Shown in pieces: positions 26,136 through 34,120 of a stretch of 64,000 nt of DNA. Source of the stretch: Pseudobutyrivibrio sp. GTDB lineage: Bacteria > Bacillota > Clostridia > Lachnospirales > Lachnospiraceae. Under the pieces are notes generated by a model. That model made no database searches. It was not told where the DNA came from and was given only the letters and a program-made list of their open reading frames with translations. The position numbers and the translations under genes are program-made. Position 1 is the stretch's first letter. Every line of letters begins with the position of its first letter. Location of the stretch: NCBI RefSeq assembly GCF_015057185.1, contig NZ_SVEV01000007.1, positions 1 through 64,000 of the forward strand, read 5' to 3'.

Positions 26136-26453
26136 CTAAAAGGGTTTATCGCTTACGCCATATTGTGTTTTTACATCCATACCTGCCTTTAAAGGAGTGA
26201 TGCATGTTCTTACATTTGGAACTCCATCTACAACCATTACGCAATCTGTACATCTACCAATGGCGCAAAAAATTCCTCTAGGCTTATGCTCCTTTGCCGT
26301 GTATCTATGAACCATCAAGCCTGCCGCCTTAAGAGCTGCTGCAATTGGTTCCCCCTCATATCCTTCAACCTTTTTTCCATCAAATGAAAAGCTAACTAAC
26401 TTTCCTTTTTCCTGAACACCTAAAATTGGATGCTCTTTAATTCTCTCTGCCAT
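26136..26453 (-). CDS. Small [2Fe-2S] ferredoxin subunit (HcnA-like)
   Basis: A 105-residue protein of the Fer2_4 type. The ligands are CAIGRCTDC plus a later Cys in VRTC, i.e. C-x4-C-x2-C-x11-C, the pattern of HcnA and sarcosine oxidase small iron-sulfur modules. VEGYEGEPIAAALKAAG is the typical lead-in. It precedes the HcnB-like subunit, in the usual HcnA-HcnB-HcnC order. GGAGGCG lies before the ATG. Confidence 0.92.
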   Translation of the reverse strand: MAERIKEHPILGVQEKGKLVSFSFDGKKVEGYEGEPIAAALKAAGLMVHRYTAKEHKPRGIFCAIGRCTDCVMVVDGVPNVRTCITPLKAGMDVKTQYGVSDKPF

Positions 26454-26470
26454 ATTTACGCCTCCATTAA

Positions 26471-27604
26471 CTATGCTAAATTAGGTTTTTCCCAAAGATT
26501 AAGGGTTGTTCCAATTCCTAGCTTGATTGCCTTCTCATAACATTTCTTTCCCCATGCCACATCTTCAACTGGCATTCCACCTACCGAAAATACGATAATA
26601 TCCTCATCACTTTCTCGGCCTTTTCTCTTACCGTAAATAATATCTCCCAAGTCAATCATCTCATCTTTATCAATAATTCCATCGTGAATCATATCTGTGA
26701 ACTTGGAACCAATGATATTGTTTGCTCCAAATGATGGATAGGGAAACTCCTCAGCCCAGGCCTCATAAAGCATTGTGTTATCAACTACCAGCTTGCAATC
26801 CTTCATTTCATCTGAATCCATATCGAAGCAGCTAAGTCCAATAATTAAAGCACCGGGCTTTACCCATTCTTTCTTTACAAATGGATATGTGGATGGATCT
26901 GTGTTACCTGAATTTGCAAATGAGATAACATCTGTATCTCTTACTAATTCTTCAACAGTATCAACAGCCTCAACCTTTTTCACATCTGGATACTCCGCCT
27001 TTACGTATTCGACAAATTTATCTAACGAAGCTCTTCCTCTTCCTTTAACCTTAATTTCTCCAATATCCTTGCAAACTGCCATGATAGCTGCTAAGGAAGT
27101 CTTTCCCATTACTCCAGGCCCGCAGATACCACAAACCTTTGCATCCTTTCTAGCTAAGTATTTAGCTCCTACACCAGGTATTGCACCAGTTCTATATGCA
27201 CTAAGTAGGTTTGCTGACATGAGAGCAAGTGGAGCTCCGGTATCTTTGTCATTTAACATTAAAGTAAGAATTGATCTAGGAAGTCCTTTTTGTCTATTTG
27301 CTGTATTGCTGCCGTACCACTTCATTCCCATTAAATCTATGGAGCCACCGATGTAGGCAGGCATAGCCATGAATCTTCTGTCATCGCCCTCATCAAGGGG
27401 CATATTAGGAAAAGGTGACTCCTTTGGAAATGAAACCTGACTGCCATGGGAATTGTGATTCTCTCCGCCCATCACGTAATCCCCAACGGATAAGCACTTC
27501 ACTACTTCCTCCATGGTATCAATGCAGTTTGGCATGTCCTTCACCCCTGCTTTAATCATGTCCTCCTCAGATAAATACAAAAAATCTATTCTTGGATAAT
27601 CCAT
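26471..27604 (-). CDS. Ornithine cyclodeaminase/mu-crystallin family enzyme 1
   Basis: A 377-residue Rossmann-fold enzyme. The OCD family reduces ketimines or deaminates ornithine and related amino acids with NAD(P)H. Visible features are FLYLSEEDMIKAG at the start, MSANLLSAYRTGAIPGVGAKYLA, the nucleotide-binding GICGPGVMGKTSLA and VISFANSG. It is longer than the classical ~330-residue enzymes, like a subgroup often annotated as tyramine-oxidase subunit B. It has its own promoter and a hairpin before it. In context it could reduce an imine made by the HcnABC-like complex. Confidence 0.88.
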   Translation of the reverse strand: MDYPRIDFLYLSEEDMIKAGVKDMPNCIDTMEEVVKCLSVGDYVMGGENHNSHGSQVSFPKESPFPNMPLDEGDDRRFMAMPAYIGGSIDLMGMKWYGSNTANRQKGLPRSILTLMLNDKDTGAPLALMSANLLSAYRTGAIPGVGAKYLARKDAKVCGICGPGVMGKTSLAAIMAVCKDIGEIKVKGRGRASLDKFVEYVKAEYPDVKKVEAVDTVEELVRDTDVISFANSGNTDPSTYPFVKKEWVKPGALIIGLSCFDMDSDEMKDCKLVVDNTMLYEAWAEEFPYPSFGANNIIGSKFTDMIHDGIIDKDEMIDLGDIIYGKRKGRESDEDIIVFSVGGMPVEDVAWGKKCYEKAIKLGIGTTLNLWEKPNLA

Positions 27605-27634
27605 GTCATCACCTCCAGCTATATAAAATAAAAA

Positions 27635-27669
27635 AAAGCAACGGAACTGTTTCGCAGCTCCATTGCTTT
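27635..27669 (-). terminator. Strong terminator hairpin directly upstream of the OCD1 gene
   Basis: On the minus strand AAAGCAATGGAGCTG folds back onto CAGTTCCGTTGCTTT and is followed by eight T. It ends about 30 bases before the OCD1 start codon and begins within a few bases of the expected start of transcription from the promoter at 27679-27707. It may end the upstream operon, act as an attenuator or protect the 5' end. Confidence 0.85.
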
Positions 27670-27678
27670 GTTGTACTT

Positions 27679-27707
27679 ACTATAACTCCATAGTACTACT
27701 TCTACAA
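27679..27707 (-). promoter_or_regulatory. Promoter of the OCD1-HcnABC-ADH operon
   Basis: On the minus strand TTGTAG (27702-27707), a 17-base spacer and TATAGT (27679-27684). The spacer carries GGAG next to the -10 as in the promoter at 33257. An exact 15-bp motif shared with that promoter lies upstream at 27749-27763. Confidence 0.6.
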
Positions 27708-27748
27708 TTACTCCTTTTTACCTTCTTTTTACTTATATTTAATTACAT

Positions 27749-27763
27749 ATACTACTTTTGGGT
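27749..27763. promoter_or_regulatory. Shared 15-bp operator candidate, copy 2
   Basis: ATACTACTTTTGGGT here is the exact reverse complement of 33310-33324. It ends at the stop codon of the OCD2 gene and lies about 42 bases upstream of the -35 of the next promoter. Confidence 0.55.
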
Positions 27764-28920
27764 TATTTCATATACGGCTGGTGCCATAGATTTAAACTCT
27801 GCCCTACCCCCTTGGATAATGCCTTTTGGTAACAATCATAGCCCCATGATAAGTCCTCTAATGCCATGCCACCGATTGAACACATTACTATCTCGTCTTT
27901 GTCCTTACGTCCTGGTGCCTTCCCCATGACAATGTCACTGAGATTTACCACCTGCTCTCTTGGGATTACCCCTGTTTCCACAAGATGTACGAAGTGAATT
28001 CCCATTATCACCCATTCTCGTTTTTTTCCAAACTCATCAACAGGTCCTCTAGCCTTAAAATTGCTTAAGTATTTTTCGTACATTCCATAGTTGTCCACCA
28101 CCATGGTTGTATTTAGAAAATCTTCGTATTTGCGATATAGGAATGAGCCCATGCTGAAAACTGTGGTCCCCTTTTTGAACCATTCTAGCTTGAACTCCTC
28201 CATATTTTCTTTTGTAACGGACATGGCCTCTGAAACCACATCTGCATCTCGACATGCCTCTTCTAAGCTACTACAGATTTCCACTTCCTCTATTTGTGGA
28301 TATGTTTCTTCTATAAATTCTTTCATTGCCAAGGCTGTTTTAGAATGAACAGAGCTTCCTCTAAGCTTTATCTTTTTTATCTTTGGCAGCACCTCCATGT
28401 AACACATCAATGCGCATTTATTAATTACACCTGGACCAATAAGCGATAACACTTCTGAATCCTTATTGGCTAAATATGTAGCTGCCATTGCTGGCATTGC
28501 TCCTGTTCTCATGGCGGAAAGCAAATTGGCCGACATAATAGCCTTTGGTGCTCCTGTATCTACATCAGATAAAGTAACTGTCAAAATGGATCTAGGCAAT
28601 CCAAGAGATGAATTGTGACTATTGGAGCCATAGTATTTCTGCCCTGCAATGTGGAACCTTCCCCCTAAGTATGCTGGCATTGCCATAAATCGTCTATCAG
28701 GACCATCATCTAGCGGAAAGCCTTCTATGTCAGATTTCTGAGGAAAATTCATTTGAAGACCATGCTCATTTGCTTTAGGTCCACCCAACAAATAATCGTG
28801 AATTCCAAATAGATACATAGTATCCCGCATTGTTTCGATACATCTAGAAGCGTCTAACACACCTGACGCGATCATATCTTCTTCATTCAAATATAAAAAA
28901 TCTATATTAGGGTAACTCAT
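27763..28920 (-). CDS. Ornithine cyclodeaminase/mu-crystallin family enzyme 2
   Basis: A 385-residue paralogue of the next gene (FLYLNEEDMIASG, MSANLLSAMRTGAMPAMAATYLA, SLIGPGVINKCALM). The nucleotide loop GPGVIN replaces GPGVMG, so cofactor binding could differ. The ATG at 28920 has GGGAGG; a longer frame overlaps the binding-protein gene and is unlikely. It is cotranscribed with PotABCD, whereas the other copy has its own promoter, so the two may act at different steps or on different imines. Confidence 0.88.
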   Translation of the reverse strand: MSYPNIDFLYLNEEDMIASGVLDASRCIETMRDTMYLFGIHDYLLGGPKANEHGLQMNFPQKSDIEGFPLDDGPDRRFMAMPAYLGGRFHIAGQKYYGSNSHNSSLGLPRSILTVTLSDVDTGAPKAIMSANLLSAMRTGAMPAMAATYLANKDSEVLSLIGPGVINKCALMCYMEVLPKIKKIKLRGSSVHSKTALAMKEFIEETYPQIEEVEICSSLEEACRDADVVSEAMSVTKENMEEFKLEWFKKGTTVFSMGSFLYRKYEDFLNTTMVVDNYGMYEKYLSNFKARGPVDEFGKKREWVIMGIHFVHLVETGVIPREQVVNLSDIVMGKAPGRKDKDEIVMCSIGGMALEDLSWGYDCYQKALSKGVGQSLNLWHQPYMK

Positions 28921-28931
28921 AGTCTGCCTCC

Positions 28932-29981
28932 CTATTCCTTCAGTTTTGTCCACATATCATCATAGATAGCCAGAGTATCTGTATCTAAATAGGATAGAAA
29001 TTCTCCACTGGAAATGACTTCAGCAGGAACATTTTTTGCTTCATTTGCAATATAATCGTCCCCCATCAACTCAACTGCTGATGTATTTGGACATAGATAA
29101 GGAAAATCCTGAATATTCAGCATTGCTGCATCGGTAGACAGCATGTAATTAATAAATTTCATTGCATTATCGTAGTTCTTTGCTCCCTTTGGAACGCACC
29201 AGTTATCCAAGAAAACATAGGCGCCTTCGGAAGGATAAACAAGTTCGATATCAGGATTTTCATCCATTGAAAGTGCTACCTCTGCTGACCAAATCATACC
29301 TACTGTGCAATCACCTGAAATTAATGCTGACTTTGGTGAATCCGAATCATATAGTTTAATGTTATCTTTTAGGGACAGCAGCTTTTCCTCAACCTGCGCA
29401 AGGGTTTCTGGATCAGTCTCATTCATGGAAAGTCCCATGGCTCTTTCTGTCATACCGATTACTGCACGGTAATCATCCAAAACCACAATCTGGTCCTTTA
29501 GACTCTCATCAAACAAATCCGCATATGAAGTTATTTCTTTATCAACTTTTGAGGTGTTTACTGCTATGCAGGCTACACCGCCTTCGTATGGAACTGAATA
29601 TACATTTCCTGGATCAAAGGATTCATCCAGATACGCCTCATCTATATTTGATAGATTTGACAGCGCGTCTTTATCAAGTGCCTCTAATTTATCCTGCGCA
29701 ATCAAGTATTCCACAGCATAATCACTAGGAAGGACTATGTCGTAGGTTCCTTCAGATTCTGATTTAAGCTTCGCAAGCATGTCTTCATTTGAAGAATATG
29801 TTGAAACGTTTACCTTGATACCATATTCTTCCTCGAAGCTTTCAATAGCTGATTCGGAAACATATTCAGTCCAGATAAAAATATTTAACTCTCCATTTTC
29901 TGCTGTTTCCTTCCCTCCGCAGCCTACAAACGAAGTAATACACAATGTCGCTGTTAATAATAATGCAAGCTTTCTTTTCAT
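28932..29981 (-). CDS. potD: Polyamine-type ABC substrate-binding lipoprotein PotD
   Basis: A 349-residue lipoprotein with lipobox SFVGC. The mature part starts LNIFIWTEYVSESAIESFE, the strand and aromatic ligand box of PotD/PotF family proteins, and later has YDIVLPSDYAVEYLI and NVYSVPYEGGVACIAVN. It should capture spermidine, putrescine or a related amine outside the membrane. Its ATG overlaps the potC stop (ATGA), so it is translationally coupled. The ligand may be something other than a classical polyamine, given the OCD and oxidase genes. Confidence 0.9.
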   Translation of the reverse strand: MKRKLALLLTATLCITSFVGCGGKETAENGELNIFIWTEYVSESAIESFEEEYGIKVNVSTYSSNEDMLAKLKSESEGTYDIVLPSDYAVEYLIAQDKLEALDKDALSNLSNIDEAYLDESFDPGNVYSVPYEGGVACIAVNTSKVDKEITSYADLFDESLKDQIVVLDDYRAVIGMTERAMGLSMNETDPETLAQVEEKLLSLKDNIKLYDSDSPKSALISGDCTVGMIWSAEVALSMDENPDIELVYPSEGAYVFLDNWCVPKGAKNYDNAMKFINYMLSTDAAMLNIQDFPYLCPNTSAVELMGDDYIANEAKNVPAEVISSGEFLSYLDTDTLAIYDDMWTKLKE

Positions 29982-30784
29982 ACGCCGTATCCTCCTTTTC
30001 TTCTTTTGAAAATGTTCCCCTGAGTTAACACAACAAATGCTATGGTCGCAAGTAAGATTAATGTTGATAGTGCATTAACATCTGGAGAAACTCCACTTTT
30101 TACACTTTCCATAACCTTGAGGGGATATGTCTTGGTTTGTCCATAAACAAAATAGCTTATGATTACATCATCTATTGATAATGTAAAAGCAAGAAGGGCA
30201 CCTCCTAGGATTCCTGGCGCGAGAATTGGCAAAGTAATTTCAAAAAATGTTTTGAATCGATTTGCCCCAAGATCTAATGATGCCTCCTCGATGGAATTGT
30301 CATATCCAGCAAGTCTTGCTCTTACATTAAATATTACAAAGGGAATGCAAAAGGTTACATGAGCGAGAATAAGCGTAAGCATTCCCCTTGGAATATTTAC
30401 ATTGGAAAAAATAGTAAGTAAGGAAATACCAAGTACTATTTCCGGAATCACGACTGGAATATATAAAAGACCATCAATCAAACCTTTTCCCTTGAATTTG
30501 TATCTATACATTCCGATAGCTCCCAATGTGCCAATGATTGTTGCCAGGATTGTGCTAGTTATGGCAATTACCATGGTGTTGGAAATAGCTTCTAAAAGTG
30601 AACTGTTATCCCAGAGCTTTACATACCAGTCAAAGGTAAAACCTTTCCAGCTCATATAGGGCTTTGATGTTGTTGCGTTAAAGGAATTCACAACAATAAC
30701 TGATATAGGCAGGAACAAAAACAGATATACTAATGTACAAAACCCAATTCTAAAGTTCTTTAATCTCTTCTTTTTTCTCTCCAT
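29978..30784 (-). CDS. potC: Polyamine-type ABC permease PotC
   Basis: A 268-residue permease with six membrane segments. The inner-membrane-loop motif for ATPase contact is EEASLDLGANRFKTFFEITLPILAPG near residue 175. It is the second permease of the PotABCD importer, 12 bases after potB, with GGGAG before the ATG, and overlaps potD by four bases. Confidence 0.92.
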   Translation of the reverse strand: MERKKKRLKNFRIGFCTLVYLFLFLPISVIVVNSFNATTSKPYMSWKGFTFDWYVKLWDNSSLLEAISNTMVIAITSTILATIIGTLGAIGMYRYKFKGKGLIDGLLYIPVVIPEIVLGISLLTIFSNVNIPRGMLTLILAHVTFCIPFVIFNVRARLAGYDNSIEEASLDLGANRFKTFFEITLPILAPGILGGALLAFTLSIDDVIISYFVYGQTKTYPLKVMESVKSGVSPDVNALSTLILLATIAFVVLTQGNIFKRRKGGYGV

Positions 30785-30796
30785 ACAAAACTCCCT

Positions 30797-31672
30797 TTAT
30801 ACTCCAAGCGCATCCATGTCTCCACCAAGTTTTTGATATATTTTTACAAGCACCAGGGTGACAATAATCAGGATAATTGATAGGGCTGCCCCCAGTGGCC
30901 AGTTGTTGCCACTTTGGAACTGTCTCTCAATCAGATTTCCAATTACGTCTGAGTTTCCACCGCCGAGAATATCTGCAACGAAGAAATATCCAAGGCATGG
31001 TATAAACACCATCAGACTTCCTGAAAAAATTCCGCTTGATGTGAGAGGCAATATTACTTTAAAAAATGTAGATACAGGTCGCGCCCCCAAATCTGCAGAA
31101 GCCTCTAATAATGTTCCATCTAATTTTTCTATTGCTGTGTACAATGGCAAAATCATAAATGGAATCAGGCAGTAGACCATACCCAGTACAGTGGTTCCGT
31201 TTTTATATAAAAGATCCAATGGCTCAGAAATGATATTTAAAGCCATAAGAGCCGAGTTGAGCCATCCACTTGTTCCAAGAAAGGTTCTCCAGCCATAAAT
31301 TCTAATAAGTGAGTTGGTCCAAAAGGGAATAATGACTAGCATGTACAGAATCTTTTTCCTCTTACTTTTTGTTCTTGCTATGAAATATGAAAATGGATAG
31401 CCAATCAAAATACACATTACAGTTGTTAAGAATGCAATCAATAAAGATTGACCATAGATTTTAATGTAATCAGAATTCGCTAACCTACCATAATTAGAAA
31501 GAGTGAAATCTGAAGTGAGATTATAATATTCATCAATAGAGCAAAAACTCATAACTGCTACATAAATCAGGGGAACAGCCACAAGCAGCAGCATTATTAC
31601 TGCCACAGGACCAACCATAATCATGGCCGGTAGTGCATTTGCTCTAAATTTATGATTTATCTTTCCTGCCAT
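30797..31672 (-). CDS. potB: Polyamine-type ABC permease PotB
   Basis: A 291-residue permease with six membrane segments and the contact loop LLEASADLGARPVSTFFKVILPLTSSG near residue 195. The ATG at 31672 is better spaced from GGGGG than the one six bases earlier. It lies between potA and potC, in the usual A-B-C-D order. Confidence 0.92.
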   Translation of the reverse strand: MAGKINHKFRANALPAMIMVGPVAVIMLLLVAVPLIYVAVMSFCSIDEYYNLTSDFTLSNYGRLANSDYIKIYGQSLLIAFLTTVMCILIGYPFSYFIARTKSKRKKILYMLVIIPFWTNSLIRIYGWRTFLGTSGWLNSALMALNIISEPLDLLYKNGTTVLGMVYCLIPFMILPLYTAIEKLDGTLLEASADLGARPVSTFFKVILPLTSSGIFSGSLMVFIPCLGYFFVADILGGGNSDVIGNLIERQFQSGNNWPLGAALSIILIIVTLVLVKIYQKLGGDMDALGV

Positions 31673-31686
31673 AATCATCCCCCTTT

Positions 31687-32796
31687 TTAAGCCAACTGAA
31701 TATTATTTAACGCTTCGAATATGTAATAGCTTTCGTTATGAATAAGCACTGCGTCCTCTACGTTCCAATATGGGTAGCATTTGCTACCAATTTCTGGCAA
31801 ATCCTGTCCTGCCAATCGCTCTATTTTTAGTTCATTACCATTAGGTAAAACCACGATGCATTTCAACACCGAGCCTACATATACGTAATCCTTTACCTGA
31901 GCTACCAACTCAAAGCCTTCAACCTTTTCCTTTGAAAACTTCATTTTCTCAGGTCTTACTGAAATTGTTGCGTATTCTAATAATTTAAAATCTGAAGGAC
32001 AGCTAACAGATACTGCTCCATTTTCCAATGTTATAGTTGCTACACCATCATTTATGCTTGTGATGCATCCATCATATATATTTGTCTCACCAATAAATGT
32101 GGCAACGAACTTGGTTGTTGGATGCTCATATATTTCTGTTGGAGTAGCCAATTGATCAATTACACCATCATGCATTACTGCAATTCTGTCACTCATAGTC
32201 AATGCTTCTTCCTGGTCATGGGTTACGTAAATGAACGTAATGTTAAGCTTTTTCTGCAAGCGCTTTAGCTCCAACTGCATTTGTTTCCTAAGCTTTAAAT
32301 CCAAGGCTCCCAGTGGTTCGTCTAAAAGAAGCACCTTTGGTCTATTAATCAAGGCTCTTGCTATTGCAACCCTTTGTTTTTGTCCACCTGATAATTGAGA
32401 AGGATATCTCTTTTCAAAACCATTAAGCTGCACCAGCTCCATCATTTTAAGGACTCTTTCTTTGATTTCTGCCTTAGGTACTTTTTTCATTTTTAGTCCA
32501 TAGGCAATATTGTCGAAAATGGTCATATGTGGAAACAATGCATATGATTGAAATACCGTATTTACGTTCCTTTCATATGGCTCTTTATCCTCTACCTTTT
32601 CTCCTTCTACAGTTATAGTTCCTGTAGTTGGTTCCTCAAATCCGGCAATCATCCTAAGGGTGGTGGTTTTTCCGCATCCAGATGAGCCAAGCAGTGTTAA
32701 GAATTCTCCTTCATCAACTGTCAGGTTCAAATCTCTTACTACCTTATTGGAACCATATATTTTATTAACTCCCTCTATCTCAACAATTTTTCCCAT
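31687..32796 (-). CDS. potA: Polyamine-type ABC ATPase PotA
   Basis: A 369-residue ATPase: Walker A LGSSGCGKTTTLRMI, Q loop VFQSYALFPHM, signature LSGGQKQRVAIARAL, Walker B VLLLDEPLGALD and H loop YVTHDQEEAL. The C-terminal ~120 residues form a TOBE regulatory domain (ISVRPEKMKFS). It powers the PotBC permease. It is preceded by the PII-like gene with 16 bases between and GAGGT before the ATG. Confidence 0.95.
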   Translation of the reverse strand: MGKIVEIEGVNKIYGSNKVVRDLNLTVDEGEFLTLLGSSGCGKTTTLRMIAGFEEPTTGTITVEGEKVEDKEPYERNVNTVFQSYALFPHMTIFDNIAYGLKMKKVPKAEIKERVLKMMELVQLNGFEKRYPSQLSGGQKQRVAIARALINRPKVLLLDEPLGALDLKLRKQMQLELKRLQKKLNITFIYVTHDQEEALTMSDRIAVMHDGVIDQLATPTEIYEHPTTKFVATFIGETNIYDGCITSINDGVATITLENGAVSVSCPSDFKLLEYATISVRPEKMKFSKEKVEGFELVAQVKDYVYVGSVLKCIVVLPNGNELKIERLAGQDLPEIGSKCYPYWNVEDAVLIHNESYYIFEALNNIQLA

Positions 32797-32812
32797 AAAG
32801 CTACCTCGGTCG

Positions 32813-33169
32813 TTATAATGCTTTCAATCCACGTTCTCCAGTACGAATTCTTACAACGTCTACTACGTCTTTAATAAAGATCTTTCCATCTCCCACATGA
32901 TCTGTCGCGCAGGTTTCTCTGACCTTTTCAATAATGGTTTCCATCTCAGTGTCTTCAACCACAACCTCTACTTTCACTTTTGGCAATAGATTGATTGTTG
33001 TTTTAAAACCCTTAAACTCATTAACTGCCCCCTCTACCGTTGTGATTCCCTTTTGTGTACCACAGCCCATAACAGTTGAAAGGGTCATACCGCCGCAATT
33101 TACTTCATCCAAAATCTGCTTAATTTCTTCAAGCTTTTCTGGTCTAATTACTATCTCTAATTCTTTCAT
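32813..33169 (-). CDS. PII-like nitrogen regulatory protein
   Basis: A 118-residue PII (GlnB/GlnK) family trimer subunit that senses 2-oxoglutarate and adenylates. It has the start MKELEIVIRPEKLEEIKQIL and the C-terminal VGDGKIFIKDVVDVVRIRTGERG. The T-loop, around VEGAVNEFKGFKT, lacks the usual uridylylated tyrosine context, so control is probably by ligand only. It is the first gene of the PotABCD operon rather than next to amtB, so it may control this ABC importer; that is inferred. AAGGAGGGCG precedes the ATG. Confidence 0.9.
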   Translation of the reverse strand: MKELEIVIRPEKLEEIKQILDEVNCGGMTLSTVMGCGTQKGITTVEGAVNEFKGFKTTINLLPKVKVEVVVEDTEMETIIEKVRETCATDHVGDGKIFIKDVVDVVRIRTGERGLKAL

Positions 33170-33194
33170 GTATTCGCCCTCCTTAATAAATCAC

Positions 33195-33226
33195 AAAGGG
33201 GCCTATCCGAATGGATAAGCCCCTTT
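33195..33226 (-). terminator. Leader hairpin before the PII/Pot operon
   Basis: AAAGGGGC pairs with GCCCCTTT with further TATCC/GGATA pairing and a GAAT loop. It lies 26 bases before the PII start and downstream of the promoter at 33257. The T run is weak, so it may be an attenuator or an mRNA 5' stabiliser rather than a full terminator. Confidence 0.6.
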
Positions 33227-33256
33227 GCTTGGTTTCGTCATTTATTTGTTTGTTAG

Positions 33257-33285
33257 AATATACTCCAAAAGTAACTCTACTTCAA
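33257..33285 (-). promoter_or_regulatory. Promoter of the PII-PotABCD operon
   Basis: On the minus strand TTGAAG (33280-33285), a 17-base spacer and TATATT (33257-33262). The spacer contains TACTTTTGGAG, which resembles the separate shared motif at 33310-33324. Confidence 0.6.
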
Positions 33286-33309
33286 TTAACATTTTTTACC
33301 ATAAATATT

Positions 33310-33324
33310 ACCCAAAAGTAGTAT
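33310..33324. promoter_or_regulatory. Shared 15-bp operator candidate, copy 1
   Basis: ACCCAAAAGTAGTAT, about 25 bases upstream of the -35 at 33285. An exact inverted copy lies at 27749-27763 before the OCD1 promoter. The LuxR-type gene next door is the obvious candidate binder. Confidence 0.55.
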
Positions 33325-33340
33325 TTATCATTCTGGAGTT

Positions 33341-34090
33341 CTATTCGTATTCTTTCACAAGCTTAAATAATTGTACTCTGCTATTGATACCAAGCTTTCT
33401 GTAAATATTTAATATATGTTTTTTTAACGTATTTGCGGTAATCATTTTTTCATCGCATATAACCGAATTGTCCTTACCTTCCATCAGAAGCTTTAGAATT
33501 TCTCCCTCACGCTTTGTTAATTCATATTCATTTACCGCCTCTGAGACAGTGTGTTTTCTCAGGCCTGTATCATTATTTTTCGTATATTGTTCTAGTCGGT
33601 ATGCCATATGCTCCTTTAGCATGTCCAGCACAAAAATGTCGTCATAGTGAAAGTTTTCTTTGCCGATGGTCCTATAAAAGGTAATAGCCCCAAGGAATTT
33701 CTTATGTCTTGCAATTACCATCTGCAGGGCATAATGCCAATTATTAGGTTTATACACTTTTTTATAATAATCGGTTTCGATTCGAGCCTCGTCAGAAATG
33801 ATGTCGGTTTCACGATAAATAAGTGTCTTTCCACTTGCAACAATTCCTCGACTGTAATCTATGTCCTCGTATTCAGCAGATAAATCCACATCACAATTAT
33901 AGGTTACAGGATTACACAATAGCTTGCCTTCTTCCTGGGCGGCCATATAAAAATCTGCGCTGTCAAAATCGATTATCATTTTCAGTTCTTCCAGTAGGCT
34001 TTCACGCATTTCATTGAAATTAACCGTGGTATATATCTTGTAAATAATGTTGTTTAAAATAATCCAATCGTTAGTCTCTAGTTTTTTCAT
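33341..34090 (-). CDS. LuxR-family transcriptional regulator with GAF-like sensor
   Basis: A 249-residue regulator. Residues about 15-170 look like a GAF-type ligand-sensing domain (DFDSADFYMAAQEEG), and residues about 185-249 are a LuxR helix-turn-helix: LTKREGEILKLLMEGKDNSVI and ITANTLKKHILNIYRKLGI. It lies upstream of the Pot operon on the same strand with its own GGGAGG ribosome site. It probably activates the two promoters carrying the shared 15-bp motif, in response to a small molecule; both points are inferred. Confidence 0.88.
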   Translation of the reverse strand: MKKLETNDWIILNNIIYKIYTTVNFNEMRESLLEELKMIIDFDSADFYMAAQEEGKLLCNPVTYNCDVDLSAEYEDIDYSRGIVASGKTLIYRETDIISDEARIETDYYKKVYKPNNWHYALQMVIARHKKFLGAITFYRTIGKENFHYDDIFVLDMLKEHMAYRLEQYTKNNDTGLRKHTVSEAVNEYELTKREGEILKLLMEGKDNSVICDEKMITANTLKKHILNIYRKLGINSRVQLFKLVKEYE

Positions 34091-34120
34091 ATGGTCACCT
34101 ACCTCCCAAATTATGTGTCC

